Part shown: positions 25,328-33,124 of the stretch, piece after piece
Position numbering within the stretch: position 1 is the first letter of the stretch
How the letters are laid out: the number at the start of each line of letters is the position of its first letter
DNA from: Variovorax sp. YR216
GTDB taxonomy: Bacteria; Pseudomonadota; Gammaproteobacteria; Burkholderiales; Burkholderiaceae_C
DNA: 64,000 nucleotides
Reading direction: 5' to 3'
NCBI RefSeq assembly: GCF_900107745.1
Contig: NZ_FNRO01000023.1
Coordinates: 22,325 to 86,324, forward strand
The notes under the pieces: model-generated
Database searches by the model: none
Told to the model about the DNA's origin: nothing
The model's input: the letters and a program-made list of their open reading frames with translations, nothing else
Position numbers and translations under genes: made by a program

Positions 25328-25810
25328 TTGAACAGCTCGTTGGGCTCGATCTACCAGCCATCGGAATACCGGATCGACGATAGCTTTGCATACCTGATCC
25401 GGCGGATCCTCGTGCTCACCCGCACCACCCTTGACGCGCGCCTGCGGCAAGCGGGCGGGCCGACTGGAACGCAATGGCGTCTCCTGCACTATCTGTTTCT
25501 TCGCGGGCCGCTCCAGGTCGCGGAACTGGCCAGGCTATGCGAGACCGACCCTGCTGGCATGACCCGAATGCTCGATCGCCTAGTGCGACAGGGTCTCTGC
25601 CAACGTCTTCGTGCACCTGCGGACCGTCGGGTGGTCAATGTCATGCTTACAGAGCGCGGGAGGGAATCCGCCAAGCGGCTCGCTCCCGAACTTCAGCAAA
25701 TTCAGGCGGAACTCCTTCGAGGTTTCGACGACTCAGAGGTCGGGGAACTGCGCGGGTTCCTGGAACGAATCCTCGACAACGGCCAAACGCTCGGGGGTGA
25801 TCCAGGCTAG
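25328..25810 (+). CDS. MarR-family transcriptional regulator
   Basis: The 160-residue winged-helix protein has YLIRRILVLTRTTLDARLRQAGG, GTQWRLLHYLFLRGPLQVAELARLCETDPAGMTRMLDRLVRQGLCQRLRAPADRRVVNVMLTERGRE and a helical C-terminus for dimerisation. These are the hallmark recognition helix and beta-wing of MarR. A TTG at 25328 with GAGG 9-12 bases upstream is the best start; an in-frame GTG at 25313 lacks a ribosome binding site. It precedes a Bug receptor and the aromatic-type block, so it may control one of them in response to an aromatic acid. Confidence 0.8.
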   Translation: MNSSLGSIYQPSEYRIDDSFAYLIRRILVLTRTTLDARLRQAGGPTGTQWRLLHYLFLRGPLQVAELARLCETDPAGMTRMLDRLVRQGLCQRLRAPADRRVVNVMLTERGRESAKRLAPELQQIQAELLRGFDDSEVGELRGFLERILDNGQTLGGDPG

Positions 25811-25931
25811 TGCGCTGCAGCAGCGAGGGCGTGCCGGGCTATCGGCAACCGGCCTCCTCGGCCTACGGGTCAATCCAACTCCCAATCGCGCTATCCATCC
25901 ACCATTGGGGCTTTCCATAGGTTAATTGCAA

Positions 25932-25947
25932 TACGGGTCGTCTAGTA
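25932..25947 (+). promoter_or_regulatory. Shared motif, copy G
   Basis: CAA-TACGG-GTCGTC-TAGTA-TTG is the most symmetric copy: CAATAC and GTATTG are perfect inverted arms (25929-25950). It lies 55 bp before the Bug receptor start. Confidence 0.6.
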
Positions 25948-26001
25948 TTGAATATTTCAAACTGCGAGGTTCACCGAGAGCCCGCAAACGGAGACGAGGT
26001 C

Positions 26002-26985
26002 ATGGCGATTACGAGAAGGCAGGCGTTGGGTGCTGGCGCTGCCATGTTGACGGCGGGGCTGGCCAAGAGCGCGCTTGCCCAAGACTATCCCACCAAGCCG
26101 ATTCGCATCATCGTTGCGAATCCGCCGGGGTCGGGCTTGGATGCTGATACCCGATTTTGGGCCGCCGGCTTGACGGGCGTTCTTGGTCAGAGCGTCATCG
26201 TAGACAACCGTCCTGGTGGTGCGACGACGATCGGCACCTCGTTGGCCGCGAAGGCTGCCCCCGATGGCTACACCTTGCTCATGGGGATTCCTAGCTCGCT
26301 CTGCTACATGTCCGAGCTGTACACGCACATCCCCTACAAGCCCACGGATTTCGATGCGATTAGCCAGCTAACGACACTTCGCAGCGTTGTGGTTGCGCAC
26401 CCGAGCCTGCCAGCGTCGAATGCCGCAGAACTCATTGCCTTGGCCAAGGCCAAGCCAGGGTCCATTAATGCAGGGACGGTCGGAATCGGGACATTCCAGC
26501 ACCTGCTGGGTGAGTGGTTTGGAGCACTGACGGGTACGACGTACAAGTTCGTTCCGTACAACACGACCAGTCCCTACACCGCACTGTTGGGAGGGGAGAC
26601 GCAGGTGATGTTTGATGCACTTGCCGCCTCTATGAGCAACATTAGGGCGGGAAAGCTGAAAGCGCTGGCTGTTACGGGGACCAGCCGACATCCGCTACTG
26701 CCGAACGTTCCCACGTTTCAGGAACTCGGCATTGCCGACTACGATGCATCGACCTGGTTCGGCCTGCTCGCGCCGGCTGGGACGCCGAAGCCGATCATTG
26801 AGAAGTTGGCCTCTGCCTGTGCCACCGTGGCGCACAGGCCGGAAGTGGCCGAGCGGTACCGCGACTATGGCGGCGAGCCGGTCGGGAGCACACCGGCGCA
26901 ATTCACCGCGTACATTCAATCCGAGCGCTCAAAGTGGATTCCGGTGGTGAAGCGCTCCGGGATCAAGCTGGAACTCACTTCCTGA
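26002..26985 (+). CDS. Bug/TctC-family periplasmic substrate-binding protein
   Basis: The 327-residue receptor has a signal peptide with a twin-arginine-like start (TRRQALGAGAAMLTAGLAKSALAQ). Bug motifs are YPTKPIRIIVANPPGSGLDADTRFW, IVDNRPGGATTIGTSLAAKAAPDGYTLLM and TWFGLLAPAGTPKPIIEKL. It would bind a carboxylate for a tripartite tricarboxylate transporter whose membrane subunits are not in the window. The ATG at 26002 has GGAGACGAGG upstream; the earlier Met at 25948 would put non-signal residues first. Motif copy G in its promoter ties it to the downstream catabolic block. Confidence 0.85.
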   Translation: MAITRRQALGAGAAMLTAGLAKSALAQDYPTKPIRIIVANPPGSGLDADTRFWAAGLTGVLGQSVIVDNRPGGATTIGTSLAAKAAPDGYTLLMGIPSSLCYMSELYTHIPYKPTDFDAISQLTTLRSVVVAHPSLPASNAAELIALAKAKPGSINAGTVGIGTFQHLLGEWFGALTGTTYKFVPYNTTSPYTALLGGETQVMFDALAASMSNIRAGKLKALAVTGTSRHPLLPNVPTFQELGIADYDASTWFGLLAPAGTPKPIIEKLASACATVAHRPEVAERYRDYGGEPVGSTPAQFTAYIQSERSKWIPVVKRSGIKLELTS

Positions 26986-27004
26986 CGTTTTGCCACTGGT
27001 GCGC

Positions 27005-27032
27005 ATCGGCTCGTCTCGAGGCGCGAGCCGAT
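27005..27032. terminator. Hairpin between convergent genes
   Basis: ATCGGCTCG (27005-27013) and CGAGCCGAT (27024-27032) form a perfect 9-bp stem with a 10-base loop between the Bug receptor and the convergent LysR gene. There is no long T-run, so it may act as a bidirectional transcription barrier only. Confidence 0.5.
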
Positions 27033-27047
27033 TCGAGCCGACCTGTC

Positions 27048-27989
27048 CTATCGGCTACGTCCGTGTTCCGGGTAGCCCTCGAAGGTACGCTTGACCAACT
27101 CACGAATCCACACGACTGCGGGATCATGGTGGAAGCGTGGATGCCAATGCTGGTTTAGAGCGTATGGGGCAAGTTCCACTGGCGGCTGCACGACGCGAAC
27201 GGTGCCGTAGCGTTGAAAGACGTTGGCCAATTCGAGAGGCACCGTCGCGATTAGATCCGGTTGCTGCTCCAACAAATGTGGCACCGTCAGGAAGTGGGGC
27301 GTGGCCAAGAAGATTGTTCGCTTGATGCCTTGCTCCTCGAGGGCGCTGTCGTACGCGTCTCCAGGTCGGCCGGAGAGCGACACTGCGACGTGTGGCATTT
27401 GCTCGAATTGTTTGAGCGTCAGTCGCTGCCCGACTTGGCGGTTTTGGGCGCTCACGATCGTGACGAGCGAGTGCATGAACAGCCGCTGTCGATACAGCCC
27501 CTCTGGCGCGGTTCGAATGGATCCGAGCGCCAGGTCCGCCTCGCCCGAGGAGAGAAGGCCTTCAATCTGCTCGGACGGAACCTGTAACGTGCGTACTCGG
27601 CAATTCGGAGCGAGCGCTCTGAACTGGTTGAGCAATGGGGGCAGGAACACGAGCTCGCCCATGTCCGTCATGCAAAGCGTAAAGATCCGGCGCGACGCTG
27701 CCGGATCGAATGCCGCCTCGGACAAGATGCGCTGCCTGATGGCAGCCACGACATCGACCACGGCAGGCTTCAGTGCTTCTGCCTTGCGAGTGGGGACCAT
27801 CCCTTCCGGCCCCTTGACGAACAGCGGGTCATCGAAGAAATCGCGCAGTCGATTCAAGGCGTGGCTCAGGGCGCTTTGGGTGACGCCGACGCCTTCGGCT
27901 GCGCGCGTCACGCTCTTTTCGCGCAGCAGTGCGTCGAAGATTGTGAGCAAGTTGAGGTCCAGTTGCCTGAGGCGCGTTTCGTTGCTCAT
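27048..27989 (-). CDS. LysR-family regulator (NodD/LeuO-like)
   Basis: The protein has the LysR helix-turn-helix LDLNLLTIFDALLREKSVTRAAEGVGVTQSALSHALNRLRDFFDDPLFVKGPEGMVPT. Its effector domain (FTLCMTDMGELVFLPPLLNQFRALAPN, DLALGSIRTAPEGLYRQRLFMHSLVTIV) has the ordering of the NodD/LeuO subgroup, many of which control aromatic catabolism. The start at 27989 gives 313 residues; upstream Met codons at 28028 and 28046 are possible, but they fall inside a cluster of ATGAG/CTCAT repeats that looks regulatory, and none has a clear ribosome binding site. It diverges from the Rieske oxygenase gene and is its likely activator. Confidence 0.82.
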   Translation of the reverse strand: MSNETRLRQLDLNLLTIFDALLREKSVTRAAEGVGVTQSALSHALNRLRDFFDDPLFVKGPEGMVPTRKAEALKPAVVDVVAAIRQRILSEAAFDPAASRRIFTLCMTDMGELVFLPPLLNQFRALAPNCRVRTLQVPSEQIEGLLSSGEADLALGSIRTAPEGLYRQRLFMHSLVTIVSAQNRQVGQRLTLKQFEQMPHVAVSLSGRPGDAYDSALEEQGIKRTIFLATPHFLTVPHLLEQQPDLIATVPLELANVFQRYGTVRVVQPPVELAPYALNQHWHPRFHHDPAVVWIRELVKRTFEGYPEHGRSR

Positions 27990-28013
27990 AGGGAGGGTTG
28001 CCCGTTGATCTTC

Positions 28014-28049
28014 ATGAGTATCGCTCATTCTTGGTATGAGTGACATGAG
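28014..28049. promoter_or_regulatory. Cluster of ATGAG/CTCAT repeats in a divergent promoter
   Basis: ATGAG at 28014, 28036 and 28045 and CTCAT at 28024 create overlapping inverted repeats (for example CTCAT-N7-ATGAG, 28024-28040). The arrangement between a LysR gene and its divergent target fits a LysR binding region. Confidence 0.45.
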
Positions 28050-28059
28050 GTTGACTTAT

Positions 28060-28075
28060 TTCGAGTCCGATCGTA
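28060..28075 (-). promoter_or_regulatory. Shared motif, copy B
   Basis: Minus-strand CGA-TACGA-TCGGAC-TCGAA-ATAAG. It lies 48 bp before the Rieske oxygenase start and 70 bp before the divergent LysR start. Confidence 0.65.
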
Positions 28076-28123
28076 TCGTTATCCCACGCGTGCGCAAATG
28101 TGGCGCACCGTAGGAGACAAGCA

Positions 28124-29209
28124 ATGTTTATCAAGAACACCTGGTACGTAGCTGCCTGGGACCACGAAGTCACAACCGACGGACTCTTCGCGCGCACGAT
28201 CATCGGCGTGCCCATCCTCATGTATCGCACGGCCGACGGCAAATTGGTTGCCATGGCCGACCGGTGCTGCCACCGAGGCGCGCCTCTTTCGGTCGGTAGG
28301 CGTGAAGGCGACTGCGTGCGCTGCATGTACCACGGTCTTAAGTTCGACGCTGCCGGCCAGTGCATCGAGGCGCCTGCACAGACCCGAATCTCGCCACAGG
28401 CCAAGGTTCGAACCTATCCGGTAGTCGAGCAGCACCGTTGGATTTGGATCTGGATGGGTGATCCCGCGAAAGCTGATCCCACGCTGATCCCGGAAACGCC
28501 ATGGCTCGACCATCCTGACTGGCGAGGTCTGGATGGCTACATCCACTACGACGTCAACTACCTTCTGATCTGCGACAACCTGCTGGACTTCTCGCATCTG
28601 CCGTTCGTGCATCCAACGACTTTGGGTGGCGGCGCGGACTATGCCGAGCACCCACCGAAGGTCGAGCGACTCGAGGACGGCGTGCGGATCACGCGCTGGG
28701 CCTTGAACACCGAACCACCTCCGTTCGTGAAGGCGGTAAAGGATTGGACCGGCAAGGTGGATCGCTGGAACATCTACAACTTCACGATTCCGGCCGTCCT
28801 TCTCATGGACTCAGGCAACGCGCCGGCGGGGACCGGTGCTCCCGAAGGGCGGCGTGTCGATGCGGTGGAGTTTCGCGGCTGCCAGGCGATCACGCCTGAG
28901 ACGGAAAATTCCACGCACTACTTCTTCTCCCATCCGCACAATTTCTCGATCGACAAGCCCGAAGTGACGAAGTCGATCCACCAGAACGTCGTGACCGCGT
29001 TCGAGGAAGACCGAGCCATCATTACGGCGCAGCACAAGAACCTCTCGCTGGACCCTGAATTCAAGATGACACCGTTTGCGATGGACGCAGCGCTGTCTCA
29101 GTTTCGATGGGTCGTGGCCCGACGACTCGAACAGGAAGCGGCAGAGACGGCGGCCGCGGCGGCGGGTGACGTCGCACAGCCGATTGCAGTACATCGACAG
29201 CCCGCCTGA
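28124..29209 (+). CDS. Rieske non-haem iron oxygenase, vanillate O-demethylase (VanA)-like
   Basis: The 361-residue oxygenase subunit has the Rieske cluster ligands C48-x-H50 and C67-x2-H70 and the mononuclear iron region NLLDFSHLPFVHP with H158 and H163. This class, paired with a VanB-type reductase, demethylates methoxy-aromatics such as vanillate or oxidises related acids. The ATG at 28124 follows TAGGAGAC. The reductase gene begins 2 bp after its stop. The exact substrate is unknown; vanillate itself is not proven because the family also handles other substituted aromatics and steroid-like acids. Confidence 0.85.
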   Translation: MFIKNTWYVAAWDHEVTTDGLFARTIIGVPILMYRTADGKLVAMADRCCHRGAPLSVGRREGDCVRCMYHGLKFDAAGQCIEAPAQTRISPQAKVRTYPVVEQHRWIWIWMGDPAKADPTLIPETPWLDHPDWRGLDGYIHYDVNYLLICDNLLDFSHLPFVHPTTLGGGADYAEHPPKVERLEDGVRITRWALNTEPPPFVKAVKDWTGKVDRWNIYNFTIPAVLLMDSGNAPAGTGAPEGRRVDAVEFRGCQAITPETENSTHYFFSHPHNFSIDKPEVTKSIHQNVVTAFEEDRAIITAQHKNLSLDPEFKMTPFAMDAALSQFRWVVARRLEQEAAETAAAAAGDVAQPIAVHRQPA

Positions 29210-29211
29210 CC

Positions 29212-30162
29212 ATGTTGAATGTGGTTGTGTCCCGCCTCACGCATGAGGCGGAGGGGGTACTCGGCATTGAATTGCGTGCCGCTGCGGATGGGACGCTTCC
29301 TGCCTTCACGGCAGGTTCGCACATCGATTTGCATCTGCCGGGTGGCTTGTGCCGACAGTACTCCCTTACCAATGCTCCGAGCGAGCAAGAGCGGTACTGC
29401 CTTGGCGTGGGACTTGCACCTGAATCGCGCGGAGGCTCACGCCATGTACATCAGCAGTTGCGCGCAGGCGACCAGATACAGATCAGTGCGCCACGCTCTC
29501 TTTTCAGTCTGAATGCCGAAGCTGACGAGCACGTCTTCATTGCCGGAGGTATCGGGATCACCCCGATCATGAGCATGATCGAGGCATGCAGGTCCAAGGG
29601 GGAGCGTTGGCGGCTTCTCTATTGCGTGCGCACTCGTGCGCGTGCTGCCTACCTCTGGCGGCTGGCGGAGCATCATGCCCAGGTGCAGTTGCATGTCGAC
29701 GAAGAGCAGGGTGGCCCCGCCGACGTCTCCGGCTTTATTCGCTCGGTCTCGCGCACCGCACACATCTACTGCTGCGGCCCTGCACCTCTGATGAACGCAG
29801 TGGAGGCCGCCGCCTCCGCCGCGGAACATCCCTCGAAAGCAGTGCACTTCGAACGCTTCTCGGCCGAGGGCGCACGCGCGAACGCAAATGCAGATGGAGC
29901 GTTCCGAGTCACTCTCAAGCGCACAGGCGGCACCTTCATGGTGCCGGGCGGGCGCTCGATCCTTCAGACGCTGGAAGACAACGGGATCGCATTGCCCTGC
30001 TCCTGCCGTGAGGGCTTGTGCCGTACGTGTGAGACCCCGCTGATCGGGGGCAGGGCCGATCATCGTGACTTCGTCCTGAGTGATGAAGAGAGAGCAGGCA
30101 ACTCCTCCATCATTCCTTGCGTCTCGCGCGCTCTCGATGACGAGCTCGTGCTGGACATCTGA
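29212..30162 (+). CDS. Phthalate dioxygenase reductase-type / VanB-like ferredoxin reductase
   Basis: The 316-residue reductase transfers electrons from NAD(P)H to the Rieske oxygenase. Order of domains: FMN-binding barrel (LCRQYSLTNAPSEQERYCLGV), NAD-binding domain (FIAGGIGITPIMSMIEACRSKG, YCCGPAPLMNAVE), and a C-terminal plant-type 2Fe-2S ferredoxin with C265-x4-C270-x2-C273 and C303. This is the class IA layout of VanB and PDR. It is 2 bp from the oxygenase gene. Confidence 0.9.
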   Translation: MLNVVVSRLTHEAEGVLGIELRAAADGTLPAFTAGSHIDLHLPGGLCRQYSLTNAPSEQERYCLGVGLAPESRGGSRHVHQQLRAGDQIQISAPRSLFSLNAEADEHVFIAGGIGITPIMSMIEACRSKGERWRLLYCVRTRARAAYLWRLAEHHAQVQLHVDEEQGGPADVSGFIRSVSRTAHIYCCGPAPLMNAVEAAASAAEHPSKAVHFERFSAEGARANANADGAFRVTLKRTGGTFMVPGGRSILQTLEDNGIALPCSCREGLCRTCETPLIGGRADHRDFVLSDEERAGNSSIIPCVSRALDDELVLDI

Positions 30163-30211
30163 GACGAGATCGAACAAACCCGCACTCCATCACCCTTTCT
30201 CCCTCTTCAAA

Positions 30212-31063
30212 ATGCACACACTTCGAGTTCTCTGGTTCGTTCCATCCCCCGTCGCGGTCGTCGCGGAGTCGCTGAGGCTCGCGCCGGGCGTGGAACTCCA
30301 AGCCGAGCGCAACCCTTCGTCCGACGCCCAGTTCGAAGCGCTCGCCACTGGCCGCGTCGATGCGGTGGTGACCGCCATGGACAACGTGATGGACTGGAAC
30401 CTGCGGCAGGGGCCCGGTGACTTCCGGATCGTCGCTCAGATGGAGCAGACCACAACGCTGACACTGGTCGGCCAAACAGGCCGCCGGAATCTCGAGGCGC
30501 TGCGCGGCTCCACCATCCTGGTCGACGCGCCCCGCAACGGCTTCATCGTGGCGTTGCGGGCCATGCTTGCTGAAGAAGGCGTCGGTCCGGAAGACTACGC
30601 ACTGCAACCCGTGGGCGGCGTCAAGGAGCGCTTCGACGCATTGGTTGCGGGGCGGGGCGATGCCACGCTTCTCGGCCCGCCGTTCGACGTCATGGCACTG
30701 CAGGCAGGCCTTCGCCGAATCGCCAGCGTGCAGGAACGCTATCCGGCGTTCCCCGGGCAAGGTCTCGTTGCACGTGCCGGTTCGCTGGAGCGCTTGCGGC
30801 CGACGTTGACGATTTGGCTGGACGGACTCGATGGCGCTCGCGAGCGGATGGGCAACGACCCCGGTTCTGCGCGGGAGGCCCTGACGCAGGCCGGCTTTCC
30901 GCCGCCGGCCGTTGAAGCGATGCTGCGTGCCACCCCTTCGACGCTGCGTCCGGACGTGGCGGGAGTGAAGCTGCTGATCGAGCAGCGCCGCCGGGTCGGT
31001 CTGCCCGGGGCCGACACCGACTACGACGCGCTGGTGGACGGTACCTTGCTGCCCGCCGGCTGA
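30212..31063 (+). CDS. SsuA/THI5-like substrate-binding protein without a signal peptide
   Basis: The 283-residue product begins MHTLRVLWFVPSPVAVVAESLRL and has a type II periplasmic-binding fold of the nitrate/sulfonate/taurine kind: LATGRVDAVVTAMDNVMDWN, LEALRGSTILVDAPRNGFIVALRAMLAEEGV, DALVAGRGDATLLGPPFDVMAL. No export signal precedes it, and the longer upstream frame overlaps the reductase gene. It may be cytoplasmic or use a non-classical start; there is no obvious Shine-Dalgarno at 30212. No ABC partner genes are adjacent. A role in sensing or enzymatic chemistry (some THI5 relatives are enzymes) cannot be excluded. Confidence 0.65.
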   Translation: MHTLRVLWFVPSPVAVVAESLRLAPGVELQAERNPSSDAQFEALATGRVDAVVTAMDNVMDWNLRQGPGDFRIVAQMEQTTTLTLVGQTGRRNLEALRGSTILVDAPRNGFIVALRAMLAEEGVGPEDYALQPVGGVKERFDALVAGRGDATLLGPPFDVMALQAGLRRIASVQERYPAFPGQGLVARAGSLERLRPTLTIWLDGLDGARERMGNDPGSAREALTQAGFPPPAVEAMLRATPSTLRPDVAGVKLLIEQRRRVGLPGADTDYDALVDGTLLPAG

Positions 31064-31072
31064 AGATGCACC

Positions 31073-31097
31073 GAGCGGCTTCGGCAGCAAGCCGCTC
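31073..31097. terminator. Bidirectional hairpin between convergent genes
   Basis: GAGCGGCTT (31073-31081) and AAGCCGCTC (31089-31097) form a perfect 9-bp stem with a 7-base loop between the SsuA-like and cupin genes. No T-run follows. Confidence 0.6.
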
Positions 31098-31102
31098 TGC
31101 CT

Positions 31103-31663
31103 TCAGGCGCCCAGTTCCAGATCGAGCAGGACAAAGGCCATTCTGCAGGGCTTTCCTGAACGATTCGACCAGCTATGGTTGGTTGCGCGTTGAATGAGGA
31201 TGTCCCCGGGACGCATCAGCGTCTCTCCCTCGTCCATCATCGCGTAGATCTCGCCTTCGAGGACGATGGCGTAGTCCAGCGACTCGGTCTTGTGAAACCA
31301 GAAGTGCCGCGCGTCGCTCTTGTCGCGCACGCCGTGGTCGTCCAGGAAGCGCGCCAACTCCTTCGTGTCGTAGGACTCGTCCGGTGGAAAGTCGACGACG
31401 CGCAGCAGGGACCCTCCCTTGGAGTGAAAGCCGAATGCCTTGCCCGCAGGTGCGGGATCGTCTCCGGCCGCGGCTGCCTCTCCGGACACCCAGACCACCT
31501 GGGCCACAGGGGAGCCAGGGTCCGTGGTGTGATTCGGCGTGGGCCCGTCGGAGACGAACACGGACTTGCCCTGCGCGTTCTCGCCGGTGACGATACGCCT
31601 CACGGGCCGATGAAGCGTGCGAGGCTTCTCGGGCCGCTGTTCAATGGTTGCTTCGGTAGTCAC
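31103..31663 (-). CDS. Cupin-domain protein
   Basis: The 186-residue protein has a single C-terminal cupin: ESLDYAIVLEGEIYAMMDEGETLMRPGDILIQRATNHSWSNRSGKPCRMAFVLLDLE, preceded by RHFWFHKTE. A His of motif 1 appears replaced or displaced, while motif 2 (PGDIL...NHSW) is normal. Such small cupins in aromatic clusters can be dioxygenases, isomerases or binding proteins. The GTG start at 31663 has AAGGA 9 bases upstream; no suitable ATG exists. Motif copy C lies 28 bp upstream. Confidence 0.7.
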   Translation of the reverse strand: MTTEATIEQRPEKPRTLHRPVRRIVTGENAQGKSVFVSDGPTPNHTTDPGSPVAQVVWVSGEAAAAGDDPAPAGKAFGFHSKGGSLLRVVDFPPDESYDTKELARFLDDHGVRDKSDARHFWFHKTESLDYAIVLEGEIYAMMDEGETLMRPGDILIQRATNHSWSNRSGKPCRMAFVLLDLELGA

Positions 31664-31690
31664 GCCTGGATTCCTTTCATTTGCCTTGAT

Positions 31691-31706
31691 TTCGAGTCGG
31701 TTCGTA
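31691..31706 (-). promoter_or_regulatory. Shared motif, copy C
   Basis: Minus-strand CAA-TACGA-ACCGAC-TCGAA-ATC, located between the cupin gene start and the DUF1329 gene end. It resembles copies B and F closely. Confidence 0.65.
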
Positions 31707-31725
31707 TTGATTGTCGCGTCAATGC

Positions 31726-33099
31726 CTAGCGCACGCCGTCGCCTGCCAGTGCATCGGGTGAAAAGTGCTTCTCCGGCAAGCCATCGGGCAGCAGCCGGTA
31801 CTGTTCCTTCGCGGAATTCATGAGCTCCGCGACGAAGTAGGTGCCGGAGAGCAAGTCGTAGGTCCCCCAGGCAGTGCCGACGACGCCGGGGAGATCCGGC
31901 ATCGCGACCGGGATCGAGAACGGCATGCGCCAGAGCTGTCCATTGGCATCCCAGCGATCCGCGAGCACGGGCCACCAGCTGTCCTCATCCACGTAGTAGC
32001 GACTCTTCGGCGAGGTATGTCGCTGGCCTGGCTTCAATGCCGCCTCGACGACCCACACGCGATGCAGTTCCCAGCGGACGTGATCAGGCTGGAGATGATT
32101 CGGCCCCAACACGTCGGTGTCCTTCGTCGGAAGAAGAATCCGGTTGGAGTTGTACGGGATGTACATCTCCTTCTTGCCGACCAGCTTCCAGTCGTAGCGC
32201 TCCAGCCGGGTTGCGAACGTCTCGATCTCGTCGAACGTCACGATGCCGGCGGAGGTGGGGTGGGGCGTGTCGCAGCAGGAATTGGGCAGCTTGCGCACGC
32301 GCCTCTGGCCGGTGAGATACACCCATGTCGCAGTCTTGCTCTCGTCGATGAGCAGGTGCCCGAGAATCGCCTCGCCCGCCCGGATGGCCGGGGCGGAGGT
32401 GCTCACCCGGACCATCCAGTAGGCCCCATCGAAGTTCTCGGCCTTGCCGTCGCGGAAGTAATACGGGGCGACGTTGTCCACGTTGACCTGGTGCACGAGC
32501 ACCGGCCTTCCGTCGGCCGTGACCTGGTAGCCGGTACTCTGCTGGTTCCACGCGGAGCCGCGCCACCGCACTTGCGTGTTGAGCATGACTTCGTCCCCGT
32601 TCTTGGGAATGGGGAACGGAATCCCGCCATACGCGCCCTTCGTGATCGGCCCTGCAGGTGTTTCCTGAACGGACGCGCGGGTGGCGTTCTGGAACGTGTT
32701 GTCGTAGACCCACTGCGGCGCGGCCGCGGTCCGATGCGTCGGATAGACATCGATGCGGTAGCTGTCCGGATACTTCTTCAGCATGGCCTTGGTGCCGTCC
32801 GTCAGCTTGTCGGCATATTGGTCCATGTTCTTCGCAGTGATCTGAAGGGTTGGCTTCTCGGATGCGAAGGGATCGGGCCGGCGTCCTCCGTTCTGGAAGC
32901 CCGGTGTGGGCGTGGTCAAGCCGCCGTTCCATGCCGGGATGGTTCCCGCTTGATTGCCCGCTTTCTCGGCGCCGAGCGGCGTCAGCTCGTCCCCTTTGAG
33001 CCTGGCGGCCTCCGCTGCGCTGACGCCAGCGTGTGCAGCGCCGCAAGCAACAAGCGCGGCAAGCACGATCGCGCTGTACTGGATGGTCTTCATCGTCAT
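31726..33099 (-). CDS. DUF1329-family periplasmic/outer-membrane-associated protein
   Basis: The 457-residue protein has a signal peptide (YSAIVLAALVACGAAHAG) and the DUF1329 hallmark region AARLKGDELTPLGAEKAGNQAGTIPAWNGG. The rest is beta-rich (LIDESKTATWVYLTGQRRVRKLPNSCCDTPHP, WELHRVWVVEAALKPGQRHTSPKSRYYVDEDSWW), related in fold to LolA/LolB-like lipid carriers. DUF1329 genes typically sit with DUF1302, MMPL/RND and Ycf48-like genes, as here. A role in moving hydrophobic compounds across the envelope is inferred. AGGAGA precedes the start; DUF1302 ends 25 bp upstream. Confidence 0.85.
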   Translation of the reverse strand: MTMKTIQYSAIVLAALVACGAAHAGVSAAEAARLKGDELTPLGAEKAGNQAGTIPAWNGGLTTPTPGFQNGGRRPDPFASEKPTLQITAKNMDQYADKLTDGTKAMLKKYPDSYRIDVYPTHRTAAAPQWVYDNTFQNATRASVQETPAGPITKGAYGGIPFPIPKNGDEVMLNTQVRWRGSAWNQQSTGYQVTADGRPVLVHQVNVDNVAPYYFRDGKAENFDGAYWMVRVSTSAPAIRAGEAILGHLLIDESKTATWVYLTGQRRVRKLPNSCCDTPHPTSAGIVTFDEIETFATRLERYDWKLVGKKEMYIPYNSNRILLPTKDTDVLGPNHLQPDHVRWELHRVWVVEAALKPGQRHTSPKSRYYVDEDSWWPVLADRWDANGQLWRMPFSIPVAMPDLPGVVGTAWGTYDLLSGTYFVAELMNSAKEQYRLLPDGLPEKHFSPDALAGDGVR

Positions 33100-33124
33100 G
33101 TCGAAATCTCCTGGATGTCGGATC

